Source: CAYVTM01 sp964454645 (GTDB taxonomy: Bacteria; Bacteroidota; Bacteroidia; Sphingobacteriales; Sphingobacteriaceae). From it: a stretch of DNA of 14,062 nt. A program made the translations under genes and the position numbers. How positions within the stretch are numbered: the stretch's first letter is position 1; the number at the start of each line of letters is the position of its first letter. Below the pieces are notes generated by a model. The model searched no databases. It saw only the letters and a list, made by a program, of their open reading frames with translations, and was not told the DNA's origin. Positions 1 to 10,100 of the stretch are shown here, in pieces. The stretch spans positions 1-14,062 of the forward strand of contig CAYVTM010000018.1 in NCBI GenBank assembly GCA_964454645.1, given 5' to 3'.

Positions 1-3000
1 CTACTCCATAGTACATCGTTTGGGCAATAAAGCTCGCTGTGCCTGCATTGGTATGTCCGACCGAGTGTTTTTTCATTGTCGAATTGCTTGCATCGAAATA
101 ATAGGTCGTCGGTCCGGTTAATACAGGGGTAGTGATCGTTTTACCGGTATCGATTAAGCTTCCTCCCACAGGGGCATCATACCATTGTATGATTGTACCT
201 GGCTGAGAAGATCCTGTAAGTGTTGCGGTTGTATTCACACAGGCAGAAGAAACACTTACCAATGAAGGCGGATTCGGAATCACATATAAAGTTGCGGTTG
301 TATTAACGGTGTCGTTACTATTTTTAAGATCCCCCGCCAACATTGCTACCACTTGTACTGAGATTGCTCCGGAAATACCTGTATTATTATAATATCCGAT
401 AACCACAGTATCTTTTTCGCCTGGTAATAAATTACCGTTATAAATTACATCTACCGTATCTGAGATTGCTCCGGAAATATATGCTCTCACAGTAAATGTG
501 GTTTGTGCTGCGATACCTTGGTTTAAGATAATGGCAACCACGCTATCCGCAGTAATACCACATACCGGTGTATTAGGTGCAGGATATAAAATGTTCATCG
601 CCTGTAAATCATTCAATGGAGCTACATATTCATCCGCACCGATACATGGGTTTGCAGGACGAAGCTCGCCATCAATATCATCCGTAACACTTGCAATGCT
701 TTGGCCTTTTGCAAATAAGTTTCCACTTTCTGCATGTAAATCGTACAAAGAAATATAGTTAGGATTCAAATTGATAGAGCTCATATTCTGACCGGTTACC
801 AATTGCAAATCGGCAAGTGTCGGTACTGCGCCACCTAAATAATTTGCAAAGGCACCCTGAATATTTGAACTACCAGTATAGAAATTATTATAGTCGAAAT
901 TAGCAAATCCCGATGCCGGTGTTTTTGTATAGAAAGCATAGGCTAAAGCAGTATCCGCAGAGTTGTAAATTTCGTTTTTCAAACTATTGTTACGGACATC
1001 CAACTGGCTTAAACCTGTACCGATATATAAAGCGATACTGGTATCGGCTACAGCACCGGTTACTCTCGAAACAGTTCCTTCCATATTAATGGAGTTATTG
1101 TAAATTTTTGCTCCGGAAGCATTACCTGTTACATACATACCTACTGTGGCTACCGTATTAATCAGGTTGGATCCATGACCGGTTACACCTGCTATAAAGT
1201 TATTCGTAATGCTAATGTTCGGACTGTTTACCGAACCGACCTGAAGTTCGATACCACGACCCCCGTATGCTCCTGATCCGTTCGATACTTTTTCGATTTT
1301 ATTTTTGGAAATAATACCGTTATCAAAATTACTGTAAATCGCTATTCCCCATGCTTGTTGAGCAGCAGCGTTAATGATGTTACGGATTACGTTGTTTTCG
1401 ATTCTTGCATTCGAATTGTATTCTAGCGCAATACCATATAATCGCAGGTTATCCGCAGCTACGGCACCATCCGTTCCTATAATGTTTCCAGCAATAACCA
1501 GGCTGTCGGATAAACCATCGGTATTACCACTGTTGTAAATACCTACCGAGCCTTTATAAATCCAGTTATTTAAAACTTTATTGTTATGATTTCCATCTGC
1601 ATCGGCATAAGGGATACCCACACCACCGATATGAATACCGATGGAATTGCCTGTACCTCCGGTAGAAATCTCACAGTTTTTAATTGTGTTATGAGTTGCT
1701 CCCAAAGTTGCTCCACCCAATCCGATTAGCTGGATAGCTGCAATATTCGATGATGTAGAGGTATTACGGATATTGAAATATCTTCCGGTATCGTTAAAGC
1801 TACCATCGATGGTAATACGGTCGGCACCGTTCAGGCGGATTAAGCCCCCCACATAACTTCCGTGTATATTTCGTACGGTATTTCCATCGGGAACAATTTT
1901 CAGGGAATATCCTCCTGCTCCGAATTCAGATAATTCGTTCAATGCATGCGCACCATTTTCATTTAAGTTAGAAATAACGATAGCTGTTAAATCGTCTCCT
2001 AAAATATTATTGTTTAAATAATTAAACAATCCTGTATCGGAAGTTAAGTTCGCGAAATCTCCTCCTGTACCAATGTAAACCGTATCTGCAGAGATAATGG
2101 TAGAGATAGTATAGTTCAAAGGAATTCCTAATAATGGGAATGCCGAAGCTGTCAATTGCACACTTACGGGTTCCTGCGAGAAAGCACCGCGACTGCTTGA
2201 TACGTTACCCAATATATCCTGTGCCACTACAAAGTATTCAATCACATCGGCTGTGGTAACTGTGCCGCCACGTAGTTTCGAATAATCAATTACGAAGCTG
2301 TATGGAGAAGAAGTGCTACCCGAAGTAACATATTTCCAACCATTATCTGCACCGGTGTTACCTGTATAGGCATTTGAATCAGTACTTAATTTATAATACA
2401 AGCGTGCACGGTTTGCAAGCGTAGTATCTATATCGGCAGCGTCTGTAATCACTGCAAAATCTGTTAAATTATAATTCGCTGTTGAAGGAGTGTTCGCAAT
2501 CGGAATATGCGTAATAACCGGCCCACTGAAATCTCCCGATTTCTCATAAGCACCAATATAAGGTGCGAATGGGTCTCTAAGCGTTCCATCTATATCATAA
2601 GGAACTTCAAGCAAAGCAATTCCTGCTCCGATAACCGGAGAACCGGCCTGCGGTATTACGTTTTTCACATTGTTCAGCATCGGGTTCTGGTTGATACTGT
2701 TTGCATCAAACAGTCCTGCTCCCGCGGTATTCCAGTTTGCTAATGAAGAATAATAGGTAGTACCCCAAGCGCCGACCACAGAACCGTTTGCAGTAAAGAT
2801 GCTGTTATTATCGGAAATGATCGAGCTTGTATTTGTAGCAAAATTAAGCACAATACGAGCCGGTGTAGTACCTCCTGCGCCAAAACGGGTAAGGCTTAGG
2901 ATATTGTTTTTAATCTGGATATTGGATGCTAGTGTTGTTTGGTAAACCGCATAGGTAGTTCCGAGCGTTGCATTCTGGTCATCCAGGCTGATCGTATTAT

Positions 3001-6000
3001 TAAAATACCACTGCCCGTCACTACCTGAATTATAAATTCCGTAGATAGCGCCGCTTCCTTCGATGTTATACACCGCATTGCTCGACCAGATATTTTCTCT
3101 GCCGACAGGAGCATCCGTACTCGCAGCATACAAGCAGTAGCTTATGCTGGTTCCCATATAGCCTAATGGGAAAGGAGTATGCACCTTATTTCCGGTAATT
3201 TTTGCACCCAGGGTTCCCGCACTAGTAATATAAATACCATAGAATGTACCGGTATGAAGTCCTGAAGGACGGGCATACTCATTATATTCTACAGTCAGAT
3301 CCGTATTACCTGCTGCATAAAACCCGTACATATAATAATCCAATATTTTATTATTTCTAAAGATGTTGTTTACTGACACTGTTGTATCAGTTGTACTTCC
3401 ATAGATAGTCGTGGCATAATAACCACCGTTTACTTTGTTATTTTCAATACTATTATTCAAATACGGACCACCTGCTCCTATTGCAGAAGTAAGGCTACCC
3501 GAAAAAGCTATACCCGAAAATAAGGATGAAGTGGAATATGGAATATTAATTTCGTTAGCACGGATACGGTTATGAGAACCTTTCAGCATTTGGATACCAA
3601 AAGCCCCGCTTACTCCCGTAGGCACATTAATCACAAAGCTATCAACAGTTACATAATGAACATCATCCATTAAGATGTTGGCATAACCATCGGAACCATT
3701 ATAAGAAATAACAGAACCTTGCCCGTTAATGCCTAAGGTATCTGTCGCCGACAACCCGGAAATATTCCTTAATACGAGGCGGCTTGTATAAGGACCCGCT
3801 GCAGGATTAACATTTACCTGTACCGGACCACAAATACCGTTTGTATTCAATTCATCCGACAAAGCTGCAAGATCGGCAAAGTCTGCGCCCACACCACCAA
3901 CCGTTACGGTTCCTGTTAATCCGGTTCTTAAACCGGTAATTTCAACCGTATCGTTCAAAGCCAATCCATCGGCAATATTGTTCGGGGAAGATGTCCATAC
4001 TTTAATAGAATTGTTTGTGTTTGCCAGAAAGGTATAGGAACCTATTAGTAAGGCCGTATCTTCTCCCTGAAAGAGTGCACCCACATACATAACCGGACTT
4101 TGGAGCACACCGTTTACCGACCAGTTAACCTGTACGGAACTAAGTATATTAATACCAAAGTTCTGAACACGGACAACAATATTAGTCAATCCAGGGCAAA
4201 TACTTTTAGGCTCTACCAGTTCAGTGATACCCGCATCTTCCGCAACCGGGGTAAACTCTAAGGCTCCTATATCCGGATTCGTGAGATCACGTACTGCACC
4301 TGCATAATCATCCGAAATCAGAGCAAGCGGTGTCGCCGTGCCGTTCAATAATCCCGAATTAGGGTATAATAAACCATTTGCAGTAGAAGAAATAAACGGA
4401 TTTGTACTCACACTTGATGCATCATAAGTGCCGGCACCGGTAGCCTGCCAATCGGCTAAGGTTGCTTTTCCGTTTGTAAGATAAGCCACTTCCCGTACAC
4501 CTGTTCCAATAGCCGTATTTACATATAAATTATTATAATCCGATACGGGGACGGTTGTAGCAGTAGCAAAATGCAAGGCCCGTACAGCACCTGAACCGCC
4601 TTTTATAACCGATATATTGTTGTTTTTCAGCTCAATACCTGTAGCCAATGTTGTCTGGTAAAATCCATAGGCAGCACCTGCTGTTGCAGTCGGATTATCA
4701 ATAACTACGGTATTGTAATAATACAAAGCGTTATTGGAACTGCTGTTGTATAATCCGTAATCTGTACCGTTCGATTCAACTCCATAAATTACGTTATTGG
4801 CAAAAATATTCTCTTTGCCTGTTACCGGATCGGAATTAAGCAATCCGATATTGGTAATAGTACCTGTTGAGGTTTTATTTTGCTCTGTTAAGTGATGAAC
4901 CTGGTTATTTGCAACATAGTTCTGGAATGTGTTTGTGTTTAAGTACATTCCATAAGTCGTAGCTGATGTAACAATACGATTTAAACGATGAATATTATTT
5001 CCCGTAATTTGTGTACTGTCTCCATATACATTATAAATACCATAATAGTAGAAATCGCTAATCGTATTATTTTTTATGATATTACCCAGCGTTTGTGTAC
5101 TGGTACCTCCATAAATCATTAAACCATAATAGCCTCCGCTGATATTGTTATTTTCGAAGGTATTATAGCTTGCATTTGTTGCGGTTGTTGCAGAAGTAGC
5201 CGAGCCCGAAACAATAATCCCGCCGTAAGTAGCGGCGGTATTCGTCTCATCGGCAATGATGCGGGAGTTTTTGATGGTATTGTAATTGGCATTACCCATA
5301 GAAACCACAAAACCCGGACCCGAACCCGGAGCGGCTTCGAAAATAAAGCTGTCTAAGGTTACATAATCTATACCTCTGATTTGAACGATGTAATTTTTCC
5401 CCGTAGCTAATGTATCAAAGATACGGGAACCTCTACCATTAAAAGTAATGGTATTAACATCGCTAACTCCCTCTATATCCGAAAAGTCTAATGCTCCCTG
5501 GTAATCTCCCGGCTCAAGCGTAGCCGTAACCGGACCACATATTCCGTATGCCTGAAGTTCATTGATTAAGTCAACAGGATTCGCATAATCATTACCAATG
5601 CCTGCACCAATGGTGAAAGACCCCGATAAGCTCGGCTTCACAGCAACCGTTATCGTATCATTGACATTAACTGTATCTGTTACCCCATTCGGAGAACTGG
5701 TCCATATTTTCAAAGTTTGAGTTACTCCATTGGGGAAATTTATATTAGACCCTAACAAAACTGTTGCCTTATTACTCGGGCTTCCAAAAGTATCGATGGG
5801 AGTGTTATAAGCAACCGGTGTTTGTGCTACGCCGTTTATTTCCCAATTCAGAATAAGGCTATTAATTATATTAGATCCTTCATTGATTACTTCAACTTCT
5901 ACATTCTGTAATCCGGCACAAAAATTAATCGGAGAAACCAATTTGGTCACTCCTGCATTATCATTACTTCTAATCAATGGCACCATGTCAAAACCCAACT

Positions 6001-6589
6001 TATTAACTAAAGTTGCAGCAGTCGATGACGGCGTTGCGGTGTTATACGAAGCAGAATAATTTCTCCAGGTACCCGGTATATGAGGATCATTATACTGGCT
6101 TGTCCAGCTACCTGATCCTGCTGCATTTGCCAGGTTAATTTCAAGTACCAAGGGTAAGCTGGGATCAAATACAAACGGATCGTCCAGCTCAAAAGCAAAC
6201 CACTCATCAACAACACGGTTAATGGTATAATTCGTTTTCGTTAAAACCCTTGTTGTAGGACTCGCATACACACCTGCGGTAAGTTCGGTGATATTCGGTT
6301 GTCCCAAGGAAATTTCAAAGTTTGTATAGGTATGAGGTCCCGCTATCTTAGGAATCATATATACAGTAGTTATATACTTTTTACCGGGAGGTATGGATGC
6401 AAATAATGACGCCGGATAAAAAGATTGCGCCCGCGTTCCACTTCCTCCATAGTAATAAGGAACCGTATTCCCGGGACCTCCAACTACTAAGGGGGATGTC
6501 GAATAATCAGGTGTTTGCGCAAGTGCAGGTACTGACAGACCTAACAGAAGCAAACAAAGACCAACTAAGTAAAGTACTTGTTTTTTCAT
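1..6589 (-). CDS. Giant modular beta-helix surface protein, probable T9SS cargo (C-terminus beyond window)
   Basis: Open without a stop for 2,196 codons from the ATG at 6589; the frame was checked at several points along its length. It starts MKKQVLYLVGLCLLLLGLSV, a signal peptide with likely cleavage after ALA at residue 24. Visible order: a unique beta-rich head (about 30-205); a CARDB-like spacer (210-310); beta-helix module A (322-778); CARDB-like (780-888); a second module A (890-1348); an FN3-like segment (1355-1493); beta-helix module B (1498-1988); CARDB-like (1992-2104); an Ig-like domain with WYDAPVGG (2104-2174); and the start of an inserted beta-sandwich ending at the window edge. 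The helix modules are rich in N-N-x-I turns, as in parallel beta-helices, and close with D-I-G-A-x-E type motifs. The neighbouring paralogue continues for about 660 residues from the matching point and ends in a T9SS sorting domain, so about 2,850 residues is inferred for this protein. Likely a secreted adhesin; no catalytic site seen. A candidate promoter lies about 85 bases upstream; there is no Shine-Dalgarno. Confidence 0.9.
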   Translation of the reverse strand, partial: MKKQVLYLVGLCLLLLGLSVPALAQTPDYSTSPLVVGGPGNTVPYYYGGSGTRAQSFYPASLFASIPPGKKYITTVYMIPKIAGPHTYTNFEISLGQPNITELTAGVYASPTTRVLTKTNYTINRVVDEWFAFELDDPFVFDPSLPLVLEINLANAAGSGSWTSQYNDPHIPGTWRNYSASYNTATPSSTAATLVNKLGFDMVPLIRSNDNAGVTKLVSPINFCAGLQNVEVEVINEGSNIINSLILNWEINGVAQTPVAYNTPIDTFGSPSNKATVLLGSNINFPNGVTQTLKIWTSSPNGVTDTVNVNDTITVAVKPSLSGSFTIGAGIGNDYANPVDLINELQAYGICGPVTATLEPGDYQGALDFSDIEGVSDVNTITFNGRGSRIFDTLATGKNYIVQIRGIDYVTLDSFIFEAAPGSGPGFVVSMGNANYNTIKNSRIIADETNTAATYGGIIVSGSATSATTATNASYNTFENNNISGGYYGLMIYGGTSTQTLGNIIKNNTISDFYYYGIYNVYGDSTQITGNNIHRLNRIVTSATTYGMYLNTNTFQNYVANNQVHHLTEQNKTSTGTITNIGLLNSDPVTGKENIFANNVIYGVESNGTDYGLYNSSSNNALYYYNTVVIDNPTATAGAAYGFYQTTLATGIELKNNNISVIKGGSGAVRALHFATATTVPVSDYNNLYVNTAIGTGVREVAYLTNGKATLADWQATGAGTYDASSVSTNPFISSTANGLLYPNSGLLNGTATPLALISDDYAGAVRDLTNPDIGALEFTPVAEDAGITELVEPKSICPGLTNIVVRVQNFGINILSSVQVNWSVNGVLQSPVMYVGALFQGEDTALLIGSYTFLANTNNSIKVWTSSPNNIADGLALNDTVEITGLRTGLTGTVTVGGVGADFADLAALSDELNTNGICGPVQVNVNPAAGPYTSRLVLRNISGLSATDTLGINGQGSVISYNGSDGYANILMDDVHYVTVDSFVINVPTGVSGAFGIQMLKGSHNRIRANEINIPYSTSSLFSGIAFSGSLTSAIGAGGPYLNNSIENNKVNGGYYATTIYGSTTDTTVSVNNIFRNNKILDYYMYGFYAAGNTDLTVEYNEYARPSGLHTGTFYGIYITSAGTLGAKITGNKVHTPFPLGYMGTSISYCLYAASTDAPVGRENIWSSNAVYNIEGSGAIYGIYNSGSDGQWYFNNTISLDDQNATLGTTYAVYQTTLASNIQIKNNILSLTRFGAGGTTPARIVLNFATNTSSIISDNNSIFTANGSVVGAWGTTYYSSLANWNTAGAGLFDANSINQNPMLNNVKNVIPQAGSPVIGAGIALLEVPYDIDGTLRDPFAPYIGAYEKSGDFSGPVITHIPIANTPSTANYNLTDFAVITDAADIDTTLANRARLYYKLSTDSNAYTGNTGADNGWKYVTSGSTSSPYSFVIDYSKLRGGTVTTADVIEYFVVAQDILGNVSSSRGAFSQEPVSVQLTASAFPLLGIPLNYTISTIISADTVYIGTGGDFANLTSDTGLFNYLNNNILGDDLTAIVISNLNENGAHALNELSEFGAGGYSLKIVPDGNTVRNIHGSYVGGLIRLNGADRITIDGSFNDTGRYFNIRNTSTSSNIAAIQLIGLGGATLGATHNTIKNCEISTGGTGNSIGIHIGGVGIPYADADGNHNNKVLNNWIYKGSVGIYNSGNTDGLSDSLVIAGNIIGTDGAVAADNLRLYGIALEYNSNARIENNVIRNIINAAAQQAWGIAIYSNFDNGIISKNKIEKVSNGSGAYGGRGIELQVGSVNSPNISITNNFIAGVTGHGSNLINTVATVGMYVTGNASGAKIYNNSINMEGTVSRVTGAVADTSIALYIGTGLSQLDVRNNSLKNEIYNSADTALAYAFYTKTPASGFANFDYNNFYTGSSNIQGAFANYLGGAVPTLADLQLVTGQNMSSINLNPNYISLYDLHAESGNLFAKGQSIASVTDDIDGELRPANPCIGADEYVAPLNDLQAMNILYPAPNTPVCGITADSVVAIILNQGIAAQTTFTVRAYISGAISDTVDVIYNGNLLPGEKDTVVIGYYNNTGISGAISVQVVAMLAGDLKNSNDTVNTTATLYVIPNPPSLVSVSSACVNTTATLTGSSQPGTIIQWYDAPVGGSLIDTGKTITTPVLTGPTTYYFDASNSTMKKHSVGHTNAGTASFIAQTMYYGV
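359..479. repeat. 19-base direct repeat within the left gene, 102 bases apart
   Basis: TGAGATTGCTCCGGAAATA occurs at 359-377 and 461-479, both in frame and both encoding ISGAIS within the last CARDB-like spacer. The spacing is 34 codons exactly, so recombination between the copies would delete 34 residues without shifting the frame. Confidence 0.8.
2543..3921 (-). repeat. Beta-helix module A, copy 2 (left gene, the extra copy)
   Basis: About 458 residues, next in the same protein after a CARDB-like spacer. Landmarks: GICGPVQVNV at the opening, GGYYATTIYG, YMYGFYAAG, YNSGSDGQWYFNN, LANW, and closing DIDGTLRD then YIGAYE. The neighbouring paralogue has no counterpart at this place, so this copy accounts for most of the length difference. 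Confidence 0.75.
4253..5625 (-). repeat. Beta-helix module A, copy 1 (left gene)
   Basis: About 457 residues. Opens with a GICGPV motif and closes NPDIGALEF. Internal landmarks shared with the other copies: NGRGSRIFDT, GGYYGLMIYG, YYYGIYNV, the DYNNLY turn, then LADW. Residues 322-778 of the left protein. Confidence 0.75.
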
Positions 6590-6673
6590 AATAAATTTAT
6601 ATGGTAAATAAAGCAATTATTTTTTTATGGTTTTTATTTGGAAAAATGAATATCGAACAAAAAAATTAAAAAA

Positions 6674-6681
6674 CAAAAATA
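6674..6681 (-). promoter_or_regulatory. Candidate Bacteroidota -7 box for the gene starting at 6589
   Basis: The minus strand reads TATTTTTG, an exact match to the TAnnTTTG -7 element known for Bacteroidota primary sigma factor promoters. It lies 85 bases upstream of the ATG, implying a leader of about 75-80 bases that is very AT-rich. No clear TTTG -33 element sits at the expected spacing (the minus strand there reads GGAA), so this rests on the -7 box alone. Confidence 0.4.
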
Positions 6682-6890
6682 TTTAGATAAAATATACTGT
6701 TTCCTAAATAATACTTGGATGATTTTACCAAAATATGGCTTAGTAATACCTTTATCATTGAAAGTAAGAAACTTAAAAACTTGGTGTTCTGAATGTCCGG
6801 TTTTTGCCTTGCAACAATTTTTTCATTAATTTCATTTTAGGACAGCCGGTATTTTCGGTTGGAATCCAACTATTTTTTACAGGATAAAAC

Positions 6891-7074
6891 TTGTTGGATG
6901 TGCTTAGCGTACTCTGCGAAAACCATTGCGGACTCTACGGTTTTCTTTTTTTAACCGCGGAGGACGCGGAGAAGTATTCGTTATATTGTACCCAACATGA
7001 ATCACGCAGAGAAAGCGGAGAGGTGTTCGCCAGATAAACGTTTTAAATAGATATATTTATTGGATGTGCTTTGC
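6891..7074. repeat. Repeat patch flanked by a direct repeat of TTGGATGTGCTT
   Basis: TTGGATGTGCTT occurs exactly at 6894-6905 and 7060-7071, and the match extends to 16 of 18 bases over 6891-6908 and 7057-7074. Between the copies lies GC-richer DNA built from variants of one word: AACCGCGGAGGACGCGGAGA (6953-6972), CACGCAGAGAAAGCGGAGAG (7003-7022), and an inverted version, CTCTGCGAAAACC (6913-6925) with GCGGACTCTACGG (6928-6940). Words of the CGCAGAG/GCGGAG type recur as dispersed noncoding repeats in many bacterial genomes, as far as I know. It may be a copy of such a family; no transposase is present. Confidence 0.5.
6928..6967. repeat. Imperfect inverted repeat in the intergenic patch
   Basis: GCGGACTCTACGGTT (6928-6942) is the imperfect inverse of AACCGCGGAGGACGC (6953-6967): 11 of 15 positions pair, with TTCTTTTTTT as the loop. 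The stem is far less perfect than the nearby terminator, and the T run is in the loop rather than after the stem. It could be part of a dispersed repeat and is not read as a terminator. Confidence 0.4.
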
Positions 7075-7122
7075 TGTTAATTTTTCACCGTGGAACTCCT
7101 TTGGATCAGCAATTTAGCAATC

Positions 7123-7155
7123 AAAAAAAGCGGGGGCATATATATGCCCCCGCTT
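7123..7155 (-). terminator. Rho-independent terminator after the gene ending at 7188
   Basis: Positions 7128-7155 form a perfect 28-base palindrome (arm AAGCGGGGGCATAT, centre 7141/7142). On the minus strand it is followed immediately by seven T residues (A7123-A7129 on the plus strand). It starts 33 bases after the stop codon. The plus strand has no T run after the stem, so it acts in one direction. Because the palindrome is perfect, the loop must come from opening the central ATATAT. Confidence 0.93.
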
Positions 7156-7187
7156 CGATTATCCTAAAATTTACTCTACCAGGTATT

Positions 7188-10100
7188 TTATTTTTTCGAT
7201 AAATCAACCACACGAATCATAGATCCCTGACCATTTACAATCAGACGAATCATGTACATTCCATTTGCAGTAAATTGATCCTCATTTATATATTCTTGCT
7301 CATGCGTTCCTGCGTGCTGGAGCTCATCCGATACAATCGTGCTCACTCTGCGGCCCAGCATATCATACACTTCTAAACTTACATTGGAAGCATTCGGTAA
7401 AGTATAAGCAATCGTAGTACGTTCCATGAACGGATTCGGTTTAGCGGTTAATTGGAACCGGCTAACCTGTTCTTTTCCTGTTCCTTCTGCAATGACTAAT
7501 TTAATGGAAACAGTCATCGTGTCAGTATAAGAACATCCTACACCCGGACCGGCTGTAAATGTGGTTTTCAGGCTTACCAAATAATTTCCATCTGCCTGGT
7601 AGATATGTGAAGGATCCGGAGTGCTTTCCCCGCCGGACGACCCATCTCCGAAATTCCATTGATATTGAACATCCGCAAGCGTTGCATCGACGTTAAAATA
7701 AGCTTGCCGCAAAGAATTATTTACAGAGTCGAGTACAATGTTTACAAGCGGTGTCGGATTCAGCCCAACATAGATATCATCGCTTGAAGAACAGTTTAAT
7801 GTATTGGTTACGGTAACCGTATAGGTTCCCGAATCTTTTGCATAAATAGTTCTGGTTGTTTCTCCGGTACTCCATAAGTAAGCAGCATTCGGATTGCCCG
7901 CATCTAAAAGAACGCTGTCGCCGGGACAGATCGATTTATCGGCACCTAAATTTACTACAGGTGCTACATTCACAATTACCATAATATCATCGCTACCTGT
8001 ACAATTTGCTTCTGCAGTAGTAACGTTAACGGTATAGATTCCCGAAGTACTTACTACAATCGTTTGAGTGGTCTCGCCGGTACTCCACAGGTATGTAGCG
8101 CCCGGGGTACCTGCATCCAACACAATGGCAGAACCTGCACACAAGGTTGTATCGGGTCCCAAATTAACCTGAGGAAGCGGGTTTACATTGATAACAATAT
8201 CATCGGAAGCGGTACAACCTGCAGCATTGGTAATGGTTACCGAATAAGTACCCGAATTGGATACGGTAATGCTGCGTGTAGTAGCTCCCGTTGACCATAC
8301 ATATCCCAAAGAAAGCGGTGCTGTTAAAACAACCGTTTGACCCTGACATATACCGGTATCAATACCTAAATTTATCTGAGGGAAACTCTCAACTTTAATA
8401 ATACGTTCCAATAAAGAATCGCAACCGGTAACAATGTTCACTACCTTTGCCCTAAAACGAACCACGCTATCCATATCGCTCGTAACCGGTGTGTACGACC
8501 AGGTATTGTTTGAAACATTAAATGTTCCCGAAACAAGTCCTCCTGAAGAAAGATATCTTAACTCCGCATTGCTTACATTCCAGGTTGTTCCGTAATCTGC
8601 CGGCTGATATCCGGTTGGTGCCGATATCTGATAAGCAAGTGTATTATTCACACATACCTTATCCGGAGAAGCTATTGTTCCCGCATTATAAGTTCCATCA
8701 AAAGGCGTAGATTGATTGACCAAAGAACCGTTAACTTTTGGATGTACGGTTACACTTACCGGAACACGGTCCGATGCACAGCCTTTCGCTCCCTTAGTTA
8801 CTTTCCAATCGTAAAACCAGTAATACGAGGAAGTAGTCGTACCTGTTAAAGATGATGTCATCGAATGAGTAATCGTAATAGGAGCACTTACATACGGAAA
8901 AGTTGCTCCGCCCGACTCACGAATAAGGTTAGTTATGCCTACTGAAGTCATTGAAACACGGTAATTTCCCGGGGCAAGATTTGCTCCGATATAAACGGCA
9001 TTTTTTACAGCTGCATTCCCCGATATATTTGCAACGGGTGCACTATGAACTATGTTCATTGTACCCGGTTCATAAATCACTATGCTGATTGTGCCTGTTC
9101 CCGTAGGATAGACATACATCGTATCTATATTTACCTGTTCGTGTACAGTAAATGCTAAACCATAGAACGATGTTTGTGCAATAAAACTTGCAGTTCCTGC
9201 ATTCACATGACCTACGGAATGCGGTTCCAGTGTGCTGTTGGATGCATCTACATAAAAAGTAGTATTTTCTGTTAACGCAGGTGTAATAAATGTAGGTCCG
9301 TCACCCAGTTCTGTACCACCGATAGGTGCATCATACCAGTATATTCCCGGTGCCGGAGAACTAGCGGTAATTACCGCTGAGCCACCCATACAGGCATCTC
9401 CTGCATTCACAATACTTGGTGGAAGCGGAGAGGGGTTTAATGTTGTACTTAACTGAAGTGTATCGTTCGAACGATTTGAATCTCCTGTCAGATCGGTATA
9501 TACTTTCAGCTCCATAGAAGCTGTCAGGCCCGTTACTTTACTGTTATAACCGTTGATCGTAACGGTATAATAGTCACCCGGTTGCAGTGTATCAGCGACA
9601 GTTTTAGATAAACTTGCCGTAATGTCTCCGGTAATCTCCGCTTTCACATCAAAGTTCGATTGCTCAACCGCACCTACATTACGAATCACAAATACGACAC
9701 TATCATTCGGAATACCGCAGCCTGACTGTTCGATACCCGGATATAAAATTTCTACTGTCATAAGCTCAGCACCTACCGGCGTGTATTCATCAGCACCGAT
9801 ATCCGGAGTACCTGCATGTCTTGTTTCTCCATCGATATCCACTGTGACATAAGATAAAGGTAATGCCGAATTATTTAAAACGGCAGAGTTCGTACGTAAT
9901 TCAGCGTTCGAAACAAAGAATGGATTTGTTGAATACGAATTTGAATCTTTCTCCGAAGCAGTTATATAAGCCTGCAAGGTATTTGTATTCACTGCCCAGA
10001 AGCCGAGAATTGTTCCTTTTGCATAATAGTTGTTATGATCGGAGTTGCTGACAGCACCCGTACTTACATTCGAAACATACGTAGCATAGCCGTTTCCATC

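Larger units (their letters stand above)
6590..7187. other. 598-base intergenic region
   Basis: No gene on either strand is supported; there are only short frames with no start context. From high to low coordinates it holds the terminator (7123-7155), a GC-richer repeat patch (6891-7074), a featureless AT-rich stretch (about 6690-6890), the candidate promoter (6674-6681) and the AT-rich leader of the next gene. The leader has no Shine-Dalgarno, as is usual in Bacteroidota. Confidence 0.7.

Noticed and set aside
498..758. 86-codon plus-strand open frame
   Set aside because: It is antisense to the conserved beta-helix end and CARDB-like spacer of the left gene, without a ribosome site or recognisable protein.
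1..6589. Possible frameshift or internal stop in the left gene
   Set aside because: The frame was checked near positions 596, 1940, 3008, 4256, 5297 and 6200 and stays the same, with sensible protein between these points.
6397..6591. Plus-strand open frame ending at the start of the left gene
   Set aside because: It is antisense to the signal peptide and head of the left gene, whose frame is clearly coding; no promoter or protein family supports it.
7755..8395. Regular repeats considered as a CRISPR or tandem DNA array
   Set aside because: The 70-residue units are similar as protein but diverged as DNA, with no constant repeat and spacer pattern.
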